Assembly (NCBI RefSeq): GCF_019219025.1
Contig: NZ_JAHUWN010000044.1
Coordinates: 1-39,674, forward strand
Direction: 5' to 3'
DNA length: 39,674 nucleotides
DNA from: Bacillus sp. sid0103
GTDB taxonomy: Bacteria; Bacillota; Bacilli; Bacillales_B; DSM-18226
Below are positions 38,322 through 39,674 of the stretch, one piece after another; position 1 is the first letter of the stretch; each line of letters begins with the position of its first letter. Under the pieces are notes generated by a model. That model was not told where the DNA came from and did no database searches. It worked only from the letters and a program-made list of their open reading frames with translations. A program made the translations under genes and the position numbers.

Positions 38322-38403
38322 TACAGATGGTCGGGGTCGAACCGACACTACTCACGGAACACGATTTTGAATCGTGTGCGTTTGCCAATTCAGCCACAGC
38401 GGC
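38322..38403 (-). tRNA. tRNA-Leu (CAA), probably degenerate
   Basis: Anticodon CAA in a normal loop (ACACGA-TTCAAAA-TCGTGT) and a perfect T-arm (GTCGG/CCGAC), but several other stems are damaged. The acceptor GCCGCTG faces CATCTGT with two mismatches plus one G-T pair. The D-stem GCT faces CGC, and the variable-arm TCC-GTGA-GTA has a mismatch. CCA is not encoded. It is the last gene before the terminator. Confidence 0.7.
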
Positions 38404-38456
38404 ATAAAAAAAACCCCATAGATTTAACTATGAAATTTTGGCTGTGCATTATTTAA

Positions 38457-38527
38457 CAGGGGCAGTAGGAATCGAACCCACACTGAAGGTTTTGGAGACC
38501 TTAGTTCTACCTTTAAACTATGCCCCT
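38457..38527 (-). tRNA. tRNA-Trp (CCA)
   Basis: Cloverleaf with acceptor AGGGGCA/TGCCCCT, discriminator G, anticodon CCA in CTCCAAA. The 3' CCA is not encoded. Confidence 0.93.
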
Positions 38528-38530
38528 AAA

Positions 38531-38615
38531 TGGTGGAGGGGGACGGATTCGAACCGCCGAACCCGGAGGGAGCGGATTTACAGTCCGCCGCGTTTAGCCA
38601 CTTCGCTACCCCTCC
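38531..38615 (-). tRNA. tRNA-Tyr (GTA)
   Basis: Class II tRNA with long variable arm, acceptor GGAGGGG paired to CCCCTCC, anticodon GTA in CTGTAAA, encoded CCA. Confidence 0.95.
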
Positions 38616-38638
38616 ACATATAATAAAAGAAAACAAAA

Positions 38639-38728
38639 AGGAGGAAGAGGGATTCGAACCCCCGCGCGGTGTTACCCGCCTGTCGGTTTTCAAGACCGAT
38701 CCCTTCAGCCAAACTTGGGTATTCCTCC
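38639..38728 (-). tRNA. tRNA-Ser (TGA)
   Basis: Class II tRNA with long variable arm, acceptor GGAGGAA/TTCCTCC fully paired, anticodon TGA in CTTGAAA. CCA is not encoded, and the base at the discriminator position is T rather than the G usual for serine tRNAs. Confidence 0.9.
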
Positions 38729-38754
38729 ATAATAAAATATATAAATTCGTATTT

Positions 38755-38831
38755 TGGTAGCGGCGGAGGGGATCGAACCCCCGACCTTACGGGTATGAAC
38801 CGTACGCTCTAGCCAGCTGAGCTACACCGCC
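38755..38831 (-). tRNA. tRNA-Met (CAT), elongator type
   Basis: Acceptor GGCGGTG/CGCCGCT, anticodon CAT in TTCATAC, encoded CCA. The first pair G-C/T pattern and the anticodon stem without three G-C pairs indicate the elongator form. Confidence 0.93.
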
Positions 38832-38852
38832 ATAATAACATTTTAAACATAT

Positions 38853-38928
38853 TGGTGGAGTCTAGGGGGATCGAACCCCTGACCTCCTGCGTGCAAAGCA
38901 GGCGCTCTCCCAGCTGAGCTAAGACCCC
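38853..38928 (-). tRNA. tRNA-Ala (TGC)
   Basis: Acceptor GGGGTCT/AGACTCC with the G3-T70-type wobble region, anticodon TGC in TTTGCAC, encoded CCA. Confidence 0.95.
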
Positions 38929-38944
38929 GTATTATAATAATGAA

Positions 38945-39021
38945 TGGTCGGGAAGACAGGATTCGAACCTGCGACCCCTTGGTCCCAAACCAAGTGCTCT
39001 ACCAAGCTGAGCTACTTCCCG
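38945..39021 (-). tRNA. tRNA-Pro (TGG)
   Basis: Acceptor CGGGAAG/CTTCCCG, anticodon TGG in TTTGGGA, encoded CCA. Confidence 0.95.
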
Positions 39022-39028
39022 ATAAAAA

Positions 39029-39102
39029 TGCGCCCTGAGAGATTCGAACTCCCGACCTTTTGATTCGTAGTCAAACACTCTATCCAGCTGAGCTAAGGGC
39101 GC
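39029..39102 (-). tRNA. tRNA-Arg (ACG)
   Basis: Acceptor GCGCCCT/AGGGCGC, discriminator A, anticodon ACG in CTACGAA (the A is normally edited to inosine). CCA is not encoded. Confidence 0.95.
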
Positions 39103-39125
39103 AAATGAATTTTATTAACTGTAAA

Positions 39126-39214
39126 TGGTGCCGAGGACCGGAATCGAACCGGTACGGTAGTCACCTACCGCAGGATTTTAAGTCCTGTGCGTCTGCCAGT
39201 TCCGCCACCCCGGC
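39126..39214 (-). tRNA. tRNA-Leu (TAA)
   Basis: Class II tRNA, acceptor GCCGGGG/CCTCGGC, anticodon TAA in CTTAAAA, long variable arm, encoded CCA. Confidence 0.95.
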
Positions 39215-39219
39215 AATAT

Positions 39220-39294
39220 TGGAGCGGAAGACGGGATTCGAACCCGCGACCCCCACCTTGGCAAGGTGGTGTTCTACCACTGAACTACTTCCGC
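39220..39294 (-). tRNA. tRNA-Gly (GCC)
   Basis: Acceptor GCGGAAG/CTTCCGC, anticodon GCC in TTGCCAA, encoded CCA. Confidence 0.95.
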
Positions 39295-39308
39295 ATATAA
39301 AAATTAAA

Positions 39309-39393
39309 TGGTGCGGGTGAAGGGAGTCGAACCCCCACGCCTTGCGGCGCCAGATCCTAAGTCTGGTGCGTCTGCCAATTCCGCCACACCCGC
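39309..39393 (-). tRNA. tRNA-Leu (TAG)
   Basis: Class II tRNA, acceptor GCGGGTG/CACCCGC, anticodon TAG in CTTAGGA, encoded CCA. Confidence 0.95.
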
Positions 39394-39414
39394 GATTAAT
39401 TCTAAATATAAAAA

Positions 39415-39490
<76 letters not shown>

Positions 39491-39547
39491 ATATAGTTTG
39501 AGAAAATATTAAGTTTGCGCACGGTGATATTTTTTAGTTAGAAAAAA

Positions 39548-39665
<118 letters not shown>

Positions 39666-39674
39666 TATTTAATT

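Noticed and set aside
38438..39320. Three plus-strand ORFs in the tRNA cluster with GFEPP-like peptides.
   Set aside because: They read antisense through tRNA T-arms and are a known annotation artefact.

Overview
The window is a chromosomal segment of a low-GC endospore-forming Firmicute of the Bacillaceae. This rests on the spore-coat genes, Bacillus-type ribosome binding sites, ccpN/yqfL/ppdK, a puc-type purine-oxidation operon and the layout of the rRNA/tRNA operons; Neobacillus or a near relative is plausible but unproven. The segment lies between two rRNA operons that both read on the minus strand. Its right edge holds 5S rRNA plus twelve tRNA-type genes ending in a strong terminator. 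Its left edge holds the tandem promoters and first ~200 bases of the next 16S rRNA. Nearly all genes lie on the minus strand.

Left part (0.5-6.4 kb): a compact operon-like group of a PIG-L deacetylase, a GT4 glycosyltransferase, an ATP-grasp ligase, a CotS/aminoglycoside-phosphotransferase-like kinase, a sugar-nucleotide epimerase (preceded by a coupled 19-codon leader ORF) and a small kinase-like protein. It resembles spore-coat saccharide loci. At 6.6-8.3 kb a PAS-PAS-GGDEF(-EAL) gene has lost its EAL domain through an internal inversion plus deletions. At 8.4-10.4 kb there is a pair of peptide-type ABC permeases without ATPase or binding protein. At 10.8-13.9 kb come a cell-wall amidase (downstream of a broken YARHG-domain gene), CotH, and divergently a CotG-like Arg/Thr/Ser-repeat coat protein, the expected CotH kinase substrate.

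Middle part (13.9-27.6 kb): a DsbA/FrnE-like oxidoreductase, a decayed CPBP membrane protease, an SRPBCC protein, an acidic unknown protein, a CBS-domain protein, a PBP4-type DD-peptidase with a 21-bp phased A-tract repeat array upstream, a LysM-GH18 spore-type glucosaminidase, the Hen1-Pnkp RNA-repair pair, and a SUV3-like DExH RNA helicase immediately upstream of that pair.

Right part (27.8-38.2 kb): ccpN-yqfL-ppdK form a gluconeogenic unit whose promoter carries two sites matching the CcpN operator consensus. A xanthine-dehydrogenase-type operon (Mo, 2Fe-2S and FAD subunits, XdhC, with a PucB/MocA-like gene upstream) has a 138-bp MITE-like element inserted just before xdhC, with an 8-bp target duplication. 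A small zinc-ribbon protein and a 40-residue ORF separate this from the tRNA cluster. The last tRNA, Leu(CAA), looks degenerate.

Start codons were reassigned where the Shine-Dalgarno (SD) position or stop/start overlaps argue for it. All functional calls come from reading motifs by eye and from remembered families; no database search was done.
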